A stretch of DNA of 64,000 bases, taken from the NCBI RefSeq assembly GCF_900177645.1, contig NZ_FXAO01000002.1, positions 496,001 to 560,000 of the forward strand, in the 5' to 3' direction. Made by a program: the position numbers and the translations under genes. This document shows positions 39,446-48,820 of the stretch, piece by piece (position 1 is the stretch's first letter; the number at the start of each line of letters is the position of its first letter). Below the pieces are notes generated by a model. The model saw only the letters and a program-made list of their open reading frames with translations, searched no databases and was not told the origin of the DNA. Source of the DNA: Arenibacter troitsensis (GTDB lineage: Bacteria > Bacteroidota > Bacteroidia > Flavobacteriales > Flavobacteriaceae).

Positions 39446-41908
39446 ATGAAAATAAAATCGAAACTATTCCTTTCAATTCTTTTTGTGGGAGTTCAGCTTA
39501 TTGGCCAATCTCCTGGGATTTCAACTACAGGCCTACAAGCAAATAACCAAAAAATTGACCCCGCAAATATGTTATGGTTTGATGAACCTGCCTCTATATG
39601 GGAAGAAGCCCTTCCTGTTGGCAATGGTCGGCTGGGCGCAATGGTTTATGGAAAACATGGAGAGGAGAAAATTCAGTTCAATGAGGAGACCTATTGGACA
39701 GGAGGCCCTTATTCCACAGTAGTAAAAGGAGGCTACAAGGAACTTCCCAAAATACAGAAATTCATTTTTGAAGGTAAACCTATAGAAGCCCATAAGTTAT
39801 TTGGTCGCGCTCTTATGGGATACCCCGTAGAACAACAGAAGTATCAGTCCATGGCCAACTTACATCTCTTTTTCGGGAAAGATAGTGTCACAAATTACAG
39901 TAGGACCCTTGATCTAAAAACGGGAATCGCTACCGTGAAATACAAAGCCAACGGTATTAATTATACACGGGAAATAATAGCTTCGGCAGTAGACCAAACC
40001 ATTGCCGTTCACATATCCGCAGACAAAGCGGGGAGCATTTCCTTGGATGCCGAATTAAGGGGGGTAAGAAACAACTCCCATTCCAACTATGCCACAGATT
40101 ATTTTCGAATGGACGGCTTGGGCAACGACCAATTAAAACTAACCGGCAAGTCGGCCGATTACCTAGGTGTTGATGGTCAATTAAAATACGAGGCTAGGAT
40201 CAAAGCCATTCCCGAAGGAGGCAGTATGACCCTAAAAGGAAGCAGACTAAAGATTGAAAATGCCAATGCAGTTACTATTTATTTTGTAGCCGCAACCAAC
40301 TTTATCAATTATAAGGACGTTAGTGCAGACGAACATGCCAGAGTAGAGGAAATGATGGCCCATTTGGAAGGCAGCTCCTTTACAAAGGTGAAACAAAGCG
40401 CCGTTGAGGACCACAAAAAATATTACGATAGGGTTTCACTGACGCTCCCAACCACTAATAATTCATACCTGACAACGGACGAACGTATGTCCAAAATTCA
40501 AACAGAGCCAGATCCACAATTGGCCACCCTCTGCTATAATTTTGGAAGATACCTTCTAATAGCTTCCTCAAGACCTGGTACACAGCCCGCCAACCTTCAA
40601 GGAATTTGGAACAATGACATGAACCCCGCCTGGGATTCAAAATACACTACCAATATAAATACCGAAATGAATTATTGGCCAGTTGAAACGGCCAACCTAT
40701 CCGAACTTTCGGAACCTTTAATTACCATGGTAAAGGAACTTACCGATCAGGGTGCAGAGGTAGCCAAGGAACATTATGGTGCCGGGGGATGGGTATTTCA
40801 TCAGAACACGGATTTATGGAGGGTCGCTGCCCCAATGGACGGACCAACCTGGGGAACCTACACCGTTGGGGGCGCATGGTTGACCACGCATTTATGGGAA
40901 CATTATCTGTTTACTAGGGACAAAGAATATCTTAAAGAAGTATACCCAATCATCAAGGGGTCGATAGATTTTTTCATGGATTTCCTAGTGGAATACCCCG
41001 GAAAGGACTGGTTGGTTACCAATCCCTCCAATTCGCCCGAAAATCCACCTAAAGGTGAGGGTTACGAATACTTTTATGACGAGGTTACCGGAATGTATTA
41101 TTTCACCACCATTGTAGCCGGTGCCACAATGGATATGCAAATACTAAAAGATCTATTTGCCTATTATGGAGAGGCCTCGGAAATACTGGATATAGACCGT
41201 GATTATGCCAAAACGGTACTTGCAGCTAGAGATCGCTTTCCTCCCTCCCAAGTAGGCAGGGACGGTATGCTACAGGAGTGGACGGAGGATTACGAACAAA
41301 TGGAAGACAAACACCGTCACTTTTCACATTTATACGGCCTCTACCCCGGTAATGTAATTTCTCCCAACCGTACCCCTGAATTCATAGGGCCGGTTAAAAA
41401 AGTATTGGAACAACGTGGTGACGGTGGCACAGGTTTCTCCAGAGGTTGGAAAATGGCCCTTTGGGCCCGTTTAAACGATGGGGACAGAGCCAACTCAATA
41501 TTCAAGGGATATTTAAAAGAGCAGTGCTACGCCTCACTTTTTGCAAAATGTGGAAAACCTTTGCAGGTAGATGGCTCTCTAGGAGTTACTGCCGGAATTA
41601 CGGAAATGCTCATCCAATCCAATGAAGGATACATAGAACTATTACCCGCACTTCCTACCGAATGGTCCGAAGGCGAATTCAAAGGTGTTTGCGCCAGAGG
41701 AGGATTTGAGCTCGACTTCAGTTGGAAAAACAAGGAGCTTATCTCCACCGAAGTACTTTCAAAAGTAGGTGAAAGGTTTAGATTAAAAACCAACAAAAAG
41801 GTAAAGGTATTCCAAGATGGCAAACCAGTCAGTGTTAAAAAACGTGCAAACAAAATTATCGAATTCAACACCGTAAAGGGCAAAACATACACCATCACAG
41901 AAATATGA
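39446..41908 (+). CDS. GH95 glycosidase, Thr type (alpha-L-galactosidase-like), copy 2
   Basis: An 820-residue exported GH95 enzyme, a close paralog of the one at 36227. I start at 39446 (MKIKSKLFLSILFVGVQLIGQ, a signal peptide). The open frame begins 40 codons earlier inside the T-run of a hairpin, where translation is unlikely. Thr401, Asn403 and Asn405 are in KYTTNIN, Glu532 in SPEN, and the base Asp in QVDGSLG. As in copy 1, Thr replaces the His of fucosidases, suggesting alpha-L-galactosidase action. The stop overlaps the start of the zinc dehydrogenase gene by 4 bp (ATGA), so glycosidase and sugar-acid enzyme are made together. It heads an operon of seven genes running to 50329. Confidence 0.93.
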   Translation: MKIKSKLFLSILFVGVQLIGQSPGISTTGLQANNQKIDPANMLWFDEPASIWEEALPVGNGRLGAMVYGKHGEEKIQFNEETYWTGGPYSTVVKGGYKELPKIQKFIFEGKPIEAHKLFGRALMGYPVEQQKYQSMANLHLFFGKDSVTNYSRTLDLKTGIATVKYKANGINYTREIIASAVDQTIAVHISADKAGSISLDAELRGVRNNSHSNYATDYFRMDGLGNDQLKLTGKSADYLGVDGQLKYEARIKAIPEGGSMTLKGSRLKIENANAVTIYFVAATNFINYKDVSADEHARVEEMMAHLEGSSFTKVKQSAVEDHKKYYDRVSLTLPTTNNSYLTTDERMSKIQTEPDPQLATLCYNFGRYLLIASSRPGTQPANLQGIWNNDMNPAWDSKYTTNINTEMNYWPVETANLSELSEPLITMVKELTDQGAEVAKEHYGAGGWVFHQNTDLWRVAAPMDGPTWGTYTVGGAWLTTHLWEHYLFTRDKEYLKEVYPIIKGSIDFFMDFLVEYPGKDWLVTNPSNSPENPPKGEGYEYFYDEVTGMYYFTTIVAGATMDMQILKDLFAYYGEASEILDIDRDYAKTVLAARDRFPPSQVGRDGMLQEWTEDYEQMEDKHRHFSHLYGLYPGNVISPNRTPEFIGPVKKVLEQRGDGGTGFSRGWKMALWARLNDGDRANSIFKGYLKEQCYASLFAKCGKPLQVDGSLGVTAGITEMLIQSNEGYIELLPALPTEWSEGEFKGVCARGGFELDFSWKNKELISTEVLSKVGERFRLKTNKKVKVFQDGKPVSVKKRANKIIEFNTVKGKTYTITEI

Positions 41909-42942
41909 AATCATATTTATTGTACGGAAAAACCGATATGCGGTTTTGTGATATCCCCTACCCTGAAGATACTAACGAAAATGAAGTTATCGTCAAGGTA
42001 AGATCGGTGGGCATTTGTGGTTCGGATATCCATTATTATAAGGATGGCAAGATTGGGGATTTCATTCCCAAAGCACCCTTTGCCCTGGGACATGAACTTT
42101 CCGGAGAAATAGATAAAGAATCTCCCTTATATCCTGAATTGAAAAAAGGGACCAGGGTAAGTATTAATCCTTCCAGGCCCTGTAAAACCTGTGTCCATTG
42201 TAAAGCTGGAAAACAAAATCTTTGCCCTTCCATGAAGTACTTGGGATCGGCCAGTGTTTTTCCCCATCTCAATGGAGGCTTTTCAGAATACGTTAAAATT
42301 CCGGCCGCGAACTGTGTTCCCTTAAAGGATTTTATCAGTTACGAAATGGCCGCATTGTTGGAACCCCTCTCGGTGGTACTACATGCACTCACCATAGCTG
42401 GGGACCTAGAGGGAAAATCTGTGCTTATTACCGGTGCAGGTACCATTGGACAACTATGCCATATGGCAGCATGCCTATACACTTCCAAACCCGTAGTAAT
42501 AACGGACATAAGGGCAGCTGCATTGGAAAAAGCATCCGAAATAGGGGTCACTGCTGCTCTAAATCCTTTGGAGCCCAATTTTGAGGAAGGACTGTTTTCC
42601 TTGGCCCCCAACGGATTTGACATTTTGTTGGAGGCATCCGGTGCCAGTACTATTTTGACGAATACCGTGAAGTTTGTAAAAAAGGGTGGAAAAATAGTTC
42701 AATTGGGCATGCACCATGACAATGCACAATTTCCTTTCGCCGCTTTCATGAAAAATGAACTTACTTTTCAACCCTCATTTCGCTTTAACCAAGAATACAC
42801 CTTGGCCCTAAAACTTTTGGAGGATCAAAAAATAGACTTAACAAAAATAATTACAAAACGATTTCCTTTTGACGAAATACCTGAAGCCATGAAAAAAGCT
42901 TCCAATTCCAATGAAGACATAAAAATCGTAGTACAAAATTAA
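41905..42942 (+). CDS. Zinc-dependent polyol/aldonate 5-dehydrogenase (IdnD-like)
   Basis: A 345-residue medium-chain dehydrogenase close to L-idonate 5-dehydrogenase. The catalytic zinc site is in VGICGSDIHYY and LGHELSGE, structural zinc cysteines are in RPCKTCVHCKAGKQNLC, and the Rossmann motif is LITGAGTIGQL. IdnD oxidises C5 of L-idonate. The E. coli enzyme LgoD of the same superfamily oxidises C5 of L-galactonate to D-tagaturonate. Given its coupling to a Thr-type GH95 and to an L-galactose-dehydrogenase-like gene 6 bp downstream, L-galactonate 5-dehydrogenase is my preferred role. L-idonate or another aldonate cannot be excluded. There is no signal peptide, so it is cytosolic. Confidence 0.85.
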   Translation: MKSYLLYGKTDMRFCDIPYPEDTNENEVIVKVRSVGICGSDIHYYKDGKIGDFIPKAPFALGHELSGEIDKESPLYPELKKGTRVSINPSRPCKTCVHCKAGKQNLCPSMKYLGSASVFPHLNGGFSEYVKIPAANCVPLKDFISYEMAALLEPLSVVLHALTIAGDLEGKSVLITGAGTIGQLCHMAACLYTSKPVVITDIRAAALEKASEIGVTAALNPLEPNFEEGLFSLAPNGFDILLEASGASTILTNTVKFVKKGGKIVQLGMHHDNAQFPFAAFMKNELTFQPSFRFNQEYTLALKLLEDQKIDLTKIITKRFPFDEIPEAMKKASNSNEDIKIVVQN

Positions 42943-42948
42943 CCAAGT

Positions 42949-43911
42949 ATGAAGTACAATACCTTAGGTGAAACCAACATAAAATTAAGTGAATTGGGCT
43001 TTGGTGCTTCGGCAATTGGCGGTATGTTCAATGGGGTGGAAAAAGATGAGGCCATAAAGACCGTGCATGCTGCATTTGACAGGGGCATCAACTATTTTGA
43101 CACTTCCCCGGCATATGGCAGAAGCACCTCAGCCTATGGGCCAGTTACCTCGGAAACCTTATTAGGTAAGGCATTAAAAGATTTAAAGCGTTCGGAAATA
43201 ATCCTTTCCACCAAGGCTGGAAAAATATCATCTTTGCCCCCTGAGTTAAATTTTAGCTACCAAGCCATATTGAAATCGGTAGAGGGCAGCTTAAAACGGC
43301 TACAGACCGATTACATAGACTTACTTTTTTTACACGACATTGAATATAATAAAGGAAAGCATTTGGAAATGGCTTTAACCGAAGGCCTTGAAGCACTAAA
43401 AGATTTGAAAAAGTCAGGAAAAATTAGGGCCGTTGGAATTTCCTGCTATTCTATGGATGTGCTCAATAAGGTTATTCCCAATTATGTTCTGGACACCGTA
43501 TTGGTACACAACCACCACACACTTATAAATGATGAGCTTCTAGGTTTAATGCCTAAAATTAAGGCCAAGGGAATGGGTCTTGTTAGTGCTTCTCCGTTCG
43601 CAAGTGGATTGCTGACCCGGCAAGGTCCTCCGGATTGGTATCCAATTAATAATAAAGATTTGTATGTGATAAACAAAACGCTTAATTTTTGTACGGAAAA
43701 CAATGTCCCAATTGAAAAACTAGCCATTCAATACGCTATAAGCCACCCAGAAATTCCAACTACCCTATTTAGTTGTAACGAAAGAAGTCTTTTAAACAAA
43801 AATATTGATTGGATCGAAGAGCCGGTAGCGCAAGATATGATTGAAAGTGTAAGACAATATCTTAAACCCCTTAAGAACAAGGATTTCGATTTTGGAGCAT
43901 ATAACGACTAA
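42949..43911 (+). CDS. Aldo/keto reductase resembling L-galactose 1-dehydrogenase
   Basis: A 320-residue NAD(P)-dependent aldose dehydrogenase. Several stretches match plant L-galactose dehydrogenase as I recall it: LGFGASAIGGMF, GINYFDTSPAYG, SLKRLQTDYIDLLFLHDIEY and SASPFASGLLTRQGPPDWYP. Tetrad residues are Asp and Tyr (FDTSPAYG), Lys (STKAGK) and His (LFLHDIE). The enzyme would oxidise C1 of L-galactose, or of its 6-deoxy form L-fucose, to the 1,4- or 1,5-lactone. It sits 6 bp after the IdnD-like gene and 6 bp before the symporter gene. No dedicated lactonase is in the operon; spontaneous hydrolysis or a lactonase elsewhere is needed. Confidence 0.88.
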   Translation: MKYNTLGETNIKLSELGFGASAIGGMFNGVEKDEAIKTVHAAFDRGINYFDTSPAYGRSTSAYGPVTSETLLGKALKDLKRSEIILSTKAGKISSLPPELNFSYQAILKSVEGSLKRLQTDYIDLLFLHDIEYNKGKHLEMALTEGLEALKDLKKSGKIRAVGISCYSMDVLNKVIPNYVLDTVLVHNHHTLINDELLGLMPKIKAKGMGLVSASPFASGLLTRQGPPDWYPINNKDLYVINKTLNFCTENNVPIEKLAIQYAISHPEIPTTLFSCNERSLLNKNIDWIEEPVAQDMIESVRQYLKPLKNKDFDFGAYND

Positions 43912-43917
43912 ACCTCT

Positions 43918-45531
43918 ATGAGCACAATTGATCTAATTATAATCTTGTTATACCTTGTGGGTATCCTAGTTCTTGGAATAATGTCCACGGGAAAGACTAA
44001 AATGACGTCTGACAATTATTTCCTGGCCGGACGTAGTTTAAATTGGGTTATAATTGGAGCCGCTTTGTTTGCCAGTAACATTTCCACCATACATTTGGTA
44101 GGTTTGGCAGCTTCGGGCTTTGAGGACGGATTGGTCTGGGGTAATTTTGAATGGATGGCCTCTGTGGTACTTATTTTCCTTGGGCTTATTTTTGCCCCCT
44201 TTTACTTCAAGAGTCAAATTTCCACATTACCGGAATTTTTGGAAAGAAGATATAGTTCCCCCTCTAGATCATTCTTGGCCTTTATGGCCATATTGGGGGC
44301 ACTATTTGTGCACATTGGAATGAGCCTTTACGCAGGGGCGATAGTATTTAAATCATTTTTTGGTATCGATGTATATGTTTCCATCATAATAATATCGGTC
44401 ATTACAGCCACCTATACTATCCTAGGCGGATTAAAGGCAGTGGTAATTACTGAAACCGTTCAAACGGTCGTATTGATTATTGGTGCTGTAATACTGACCA
44501 TATTTGCCATCAATGCACTGCCTGACATTGGAGTACATACCTTAACCGAATTTAAGGATAGAATAAAACCAGATCAACTAAGCATGCTTAGATCTGGAGA
44601 TAATGCTGGAGATTCTGGGCTTTCATGGTACGCTATATTCCTGGGTTATCCAATTTTAGGACTATGGTATTGGTGTTCGGACCAAACCATTGTGCAACGT
44701 GTATTGGCTGCAAAAAGTGAAGACGATGCCCAAAAAGGACCTATTTTTGCTGGCTTTTTAAAAATCCTTCCCGTATTTATTATGGTTTTGCCAGGAGTTA
44801 TTGGCTACGTTTTGTTTAAGGACAAAATAACCAGCAGTAATGAAACTTTACCCGTACTGATCAATGAACTGTTGCCCATTGGGATAAAGGGCATTTTTGC
44901 AGCTGCGCTGCTCTCCGCCCTTATGAGTACTATAGCCGCTGCCCTTAATAGCTGTTCCACTTTGGTAGCTATCGATATAGCCAAAAGGCTTAAACCATCC
45001 CTGTCCGATAAAAAACAAGTACAAATAGGAAAATATGTAGCAGTGGCAGTCATGATTTTAGCCATGGCCTGGTCTACCCAAGGAGGAAGATTCAATAGTA
45101 TATTTGAGGCCATCAACAAGATTGCCGCCGCCTTGGCTCCTCCAATCGCTACAGTATTTCTATTTGGAGTATTCAGTAAAAGGGGTACCAAGGAAGCCTC
45201 CCTGGTTACCTTGATTTTTGGGTTTATTCTTGGTATTAGTGCATTTGCCGCCGATTTTATCCCTACCCTATATGGAAAACCAAGTATAATTACGGAAACC
45301 TGGGGAATACCCTTTATGATGCAGGCATGGTGGCTCTTCTGCATTTGTTCTGTGGTTTATTTTATAATCAGCTATCTAACACCTAGACCAAGTACGGACC
45401 AGCTTCAATATACCTGGGACAATCCTTGGCAATTTATAACGAATAACGAATTTCAGGGAATCAAGGATGTCCGACTGTATGCCGGCGCATTACTAGTAAC
45501 CCTTATTATCCTTTATATCATATTTCAATAA
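43918..45531 (+). CDS. SLC5/SSS-family sodium:solute symporter
   Basis: A 537-residue inner-membrane protein with about 13-14 hydrophobic segments, starting with LIIILLYLVGILVLGIMS. Family motifs are NYFLAGRSLNWVIIGAALFASNIS near residue 32, the YYGGLKAV-type loop TYTILGGLKAVVITE near 160 and WYWCSDQTIVQRVLAAK near 245. The sodium site segment ALLSALMSTIAAALNS is near 325. It resembles SGLT-type sugar importers. In this operon it most likely brings L-galactose (or L-fucose) into the cytosol for the two dehydrogenases; the substrate is inferred from context only. Confidence 0.93.
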   Translation: MSTIDLIIILLYLVGILVLGIMSTGKTKMTSDNYFLAGRSLNWVIIGAALFASNISTIHLVGLAASGFEDGLVWGNFEWMASVVLIFLGLIFAPFYFKSQISTLPEFLERRYSSPSRSFLAFMAILGALFVHIGMSLYAGAIVFKSFFGIDVYVSIIIISVITATYTILGGLKAVVITETVQTVVLIIGAVILTIFAINALPDIGVHTLTEFKDRIKPDQLSMLRSGDNAGDSGLSWYAIFLGYPILGLWYWCSDQTIVQRVLAAKSEDDAQKGPIFAGFLKILPVFIMVLPGVIGYVLFKDKITSSNETLPVLINELLPIGIKGIFAAALLSALMSTIAAALNSCSTLVAIDIAKRLKPSLSDKKQVQIGKYVAVAVMILAMAWSTQGGRFNSIFEAINKIAAALAPPIATVFLFGVFSKRGTKEASLVTLIFGFILGISAFAADFIPTLYGKPSIITETWGIPFMMQAWWLFCICSVVYFIISYLTPRPSTDQLQYTWDNPWQFITNNEFQGIKDVRLYAGALLVTLIILYIIFQ

Positions 45532-45617
45532 TCAATCTTAGTAATTACAGTTCCCAAACCAATAGCTCTAAAAAAACGTTGATGTTCCCAAAATATACTT
45601 CTAAAATAGTGCCCATA

Positions 45618-47147
45618 ATGAGAAAATCAAGTTCACCGATTTTACAAATTTTCACCCTTTCATTGCTTGTTCTTTTTTCATCCTGTAAAGAGAAGACACC
45701 GCAAAAAGAAGAAGAAAAGAAACCCAACATCATTATTTACCTTACGGATGATCTTGGGTATGGGGACTTGGGTTGCTATGGAAGCCCCATTATCAAAACC
45801 CCTTTTATAGATAAATTTGCTTCGGAAGGGGTATTATTGACCGACTGCCATTCGGCGGGAACGGTATGCTCCCCATCCAGGGCAGGTTTGCTAACGGGGA
45901 GAAACCCTTATAGAAGTGGTTTTTATTATATTCAGGGAGCCTATGGAGCTTATTTGAAGAAAGATGAAGTTACCATAGCCGAACTGCTAAAGTCCGGTGG
46001 CTATGAAACCGCCTTTATGGGAAAATGGCACTTGTCCAGATTGGAAAAAAGTGAAAAACATGATGAACCCGGTCCTGGAGACCAAGGCTTTGATTATTGG
46101 TTCGCCTCTACCCATAATGCTTTTGGAGGTCCCAAAAATTTTGGGAAATTTATCAGGAACGGGGAAGCTGTAGGGGAAGTAGATGGTTGGTATTGTGATG
46201 TACTTACCGAGGAGGCCACCAATTGGCTTAGCAATATCAGGGACAAATCCAAACCGTTCCTACTCATTGTTTCTACACACGAACCCCACACTCCAATTGC
46301 ACCTCCCGAAAAATACAGCGAGATGTACAACAATGCCGAGGTGGACAGTTTAGAAAAATCGATCAGTTATGGCGGGGTAGCGCGACCAGAATATGATATT
46401 ACCCAAAATAAAAAAGAATATTACGGCACCGTTTCACAATTGGATGACGCCTTTGGTAATTTGATGAAAACGGTTGATAAAGAAAATTTGGCTAACAATA
46501 CCATGGTCATTTTTACAAGTGATAACGGCCCTGAACACCCCGTAAACTTGGAAGAATCAAAAGGAGAATGGGAAGATCCGATTCGAGATATGTCCTTTGG
46601 AACTCCCGGAATTTATAAAGGCATGAAACGATATCCTTATGAAGGTGGACACAGGGTACCTGGTATAGTACGCTATCCTGGTAAAATTCCCGCCGGAACC
46701 ACTAGCGATGAATTTGTAGTAGGGACAGATTTTATTACTACCGCCGTCAAACTAGCCAATGTAAATACCTCTAGCGATATAACTTTAGACGCCATAGATG
46801 CCTTTCCAGCATTTCTCGGTGAAAAAACGAAGCGGGACAAGCCCTATTTATTTCTTTTTCCAACTCATGAGGACACCTATTTCAGAATGCCACATATGGC
46901 CATGCGCTATAACAATTACACCCTTCTAGGTTGGTTTCCTGAAAACAAAGACGGTAGCAACCTCATTAATTGGATGAAGTCGTCCGTTCCCGAAAAATTC
47001 GCACTCTATGATCTATCTACCGATCCAGAACAAAAAAATGACTTGGCCGTATCACAGCCGGAAATAATAAACCAATTAAAACCCCTGATGTTGGAACAAT
47101 GGAAAGACATAAGGGATGAAGGTCCTGATTGGGGAAAGTCCAAGTAA
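45618..47147 (+). CDS. Family S1 sulfatase lipoprotein, copy 1
   Basis: A 509-residue formylglycine-dependent sulfatase. I start at MRKSSSPILQIF, which gives a lipoprotein signal ending at Cys23 (LVLFSSC). Metal-binding Asp44-Asp45 are in YLTDDLGYGD. The modified cysteine is Cys84 in VCSPSRAGLLTGR, a complete C-x-P-S-R activation motif. Further family blocks are FMGKWHL, STHEPHTP, FTSDNGPEH and the C-terminal LYDLSTDPEQKNDLA. It is a tandem paralog of the next gene, with long identical blocks such as MKRYPYEGGHRVPGIVR. No maturation enzyme (FGE or anSME) lies in the window. It probably desulfates the galactosyl or fucosyl glycan attacked by the GH95 enzymes. Confidence 0.95.
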   Translation: MRKSSSPILQIFTLSLLVLFSSCKEKTPQKEEEKKPNIIIYLTDDLGYGDLGCYGSPIIKTPFIDKFASEGVLLTDCHSAGTVCSPSRAGLLTGRNPYRSGFYYIQGAYGAYLKKDEVTIAELLKSGGYETAFMGKWHLSRLEKSEKHDEPGPGDQGFDYWFASTHNAFGGPKNFGKFIRNGEAVGEVDGWYCDVLTEEATNWLSNIRDKSKPFLLIVSTHEPHTPIAPPEKYSEMYNNAEVDSLEKSISYGGVARPEYDITQNKKEYYGTVSQLDDAFGNLMKTVDKENLANNTMVIFTSDNGPEHPVNLEESKGEWEDPIRDMSFGTPGIYKGMKRYPYEGGHRVPGIVRYPGKIPAGTTSDEFVVGTDFITTAVKLANVNTSSDITLDAIDAFPAFLGEKTKRDKPYLFLFPTHEDTYFRMPHMAMRYNNYTLLGWFPENKDGSNLINWMKSSVPEKFALYDLSTDPEQKNDLAVSQPEIINQLKPLMLEQWKDIRDEGPDWGKSK

Positions 47148-47190
47148 AGTTTACAGAATAACCGTTATGCAGAACCTACACAAATTGATG

Positions 47191-48717
47191 ATGAAAAGGA
47201 TAAAATTAATTAGCGGCATATTTCTATGTGCAACCGTACTTATGGGTTGCAAATCTAAAAATGAACATACTTCTACAGAAAAAGCTTCAAAACCCAATAT
47301 CATTATTTATTTGACCGATGACATGGGTTACGGGGATTTGGGCTGCTATGGCAATCCCATAATCGAGACCCCTGCAATAGATAAGTTTGCCTCGGAAGGG
47401 GTTTTGCTTACCGATTGCCATTCTGCCGGAACTGTTTGCTCCCCATCCAGAGCAGGGCTTTTAACAGGTAGACATCCCTATAGAAGTGGAATTTATTACC
47501 TACAGGGTTACAAGGGCGCCCATCTAAGGGATAGCGAAACCACCATTGCCGAAATGCTAAAATCTGGAGGATATGAGACCGCCTTTCTGGGAAAATGGCA
47601 TTTATCAAAATTGGAAAAATCAGAAAAGATCAAAGAACCCCATCCCGGGGACCAAGGCTTTGATTATTGGTTTGCCTCAACCCATAACGCTTATGAGGGA
47701 CCTAAAAATTTTACAAAGTTCATTAGAAACGGAGAAGCGGTAGGTGAGGTTGATGGATGGTATTGTGACGTACTGACCGAGGAGGCTATAGACTGGCTCA
47801 CCAATAAAAGGGACAAGAACAAACCTTTCCTTCTCATTGTCTCTACACACGAGCCACATGCGCCCTTGTCGCCTCCGGAAGAATACAGTGAAAAATATAA
47901 TAATAGTACCGTTGATTCTTTGGAACACGCAATTAATTACGGAGGTATAGCTAGAACAGAGTACGATATAAGTCAAAACAAAAAGGAGTACTACGGTACC
48001 ATTTCACAATTGGATAATGCCTTTGCCAATTTAATGAAAACGGTAGATCAGGAAAACCTGAAGGACAATACTATGGTTATTTTCACCAGTGACAACGGTC
48101 CGGAACATCCGGTAAACCTTGAGGAGTCCAAAGGAGAATGGGAGGCGCCCACTAGGGACTTTTGCTTTGGCACTCCGGGTAACTTCAGAGGTATGAAAAG
48201 ATATCCTTATGAAGGAGGCCATAGGGTTCCCGGTATAGTACGTTTTCCTGGTAAAATTCCAGCCGGAACCACAAGTGATGAATTGGTCGTGGCCACGGAT
48301 TTCATGATTACCATAGCCAACTTGGCCGAGCTTGAAACAACAAAAAACAATATCTTGGACGGTACTGATGCCTTACCGGCGTTTTTAGGTAAAAAAACAG
48401 CTAGGAACAAACCCTATTTATGGGTATTTCCCACCCACGAGGACACCTATTTTAGAATGCCACATATGGCAATGCGTTATAACAATTACACCCTGCTGGG
48501 TTGGTTTCCCGAAAAATTGGAAAATGAGACTTTAATGGACTGGATGAAGTCTTCCGTTCCTGTAAAATTTGAACTATACGACCTGTCCAACGATCCTGAA
48601 CAAAGAAACGACCTAGCTTCGATAAAACCAGAATTAGTAGATATGATAAGGCCTTTAATGTTGGAACAATGGATTGAAATTAGGGATGAAGGTCCTATTT
48701 GGGAGAATATGAAGTAG
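47191..48717 (+). CDS. Family S1 sulfatase lipoprotein, copy 2
   Basis: A 508-residue paralog of the preceding sulfatase. The start at 47191 gives a lipoprotein leader MKRIKLISGIFLCATVLMGC. The longer open frame begins inside the upstream gene; ATGs at 47167 and 47188 are alternatives. YLTDDMGYGDLG supplies metal ligands, and VCSPSRAGLLTGR is the intact activation motif. The closing blocks FRMPHMAMRYNNYTLLGW and LYDLSNDPEQRNDLA mirror copy 1. Differences cluster in the middle loops, so the two may act on different sulfate positions or linkages. The gap from copy 1 is 43 bp, so one transcript is likely. Confidence 0.95.
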   Translation: MKRIKLISGIFLCATVLMGCKSKNEHTSTEKASKPNIIIYLTDDMGYGDLGCYGNPIIETPAIDKFASEGVLLTDCHSAGTVCSPSRAGLLTGRHPYRSGIYYLQGYKGAHLRDSETTIAEMLKSGGYETAFLGKWHLSKLEKSEKIKEPHPGDQGFDYWFASTHNAYEGPKNFTKFIRNGEAVGEVDGWYCDVLTEEAIDWLTNKRDKNKPFLLIVSTHEPHAPLSPPEEYSEKYNNSTVDSLEHAINYGGIARTEYDISQNKKEYYGTISQLDNAFANLMKTVDQENLKDNTMVIFTSDNGPEHPVNLEESKGEWEAPTRDFCFGTPGNFRGMKRYPYEGGHRVPGIVRFPGKIPAGTTSDELVVATDFMITIANLAELETTKNNILDGTDALPAFLGKKTARNKPYLWVFPTHEDTYFRMPHMAMRYNNYTLLGWFPEKLENETLMDWMKSSVPVKFELYDLSNDPEQRNDLASIKPELVDMIRPLMLEQWIEIRDEGPIWENMK

Positions 48718-48820
48718 GTTACTCACATCATTACTCCAAAATATCACCCTTTCTTGGCCAACTTTATAATCAAGAAAAAATTACCGGTGGAATTCCGTCC
48801 ACCCAATTAAATATAAATAA

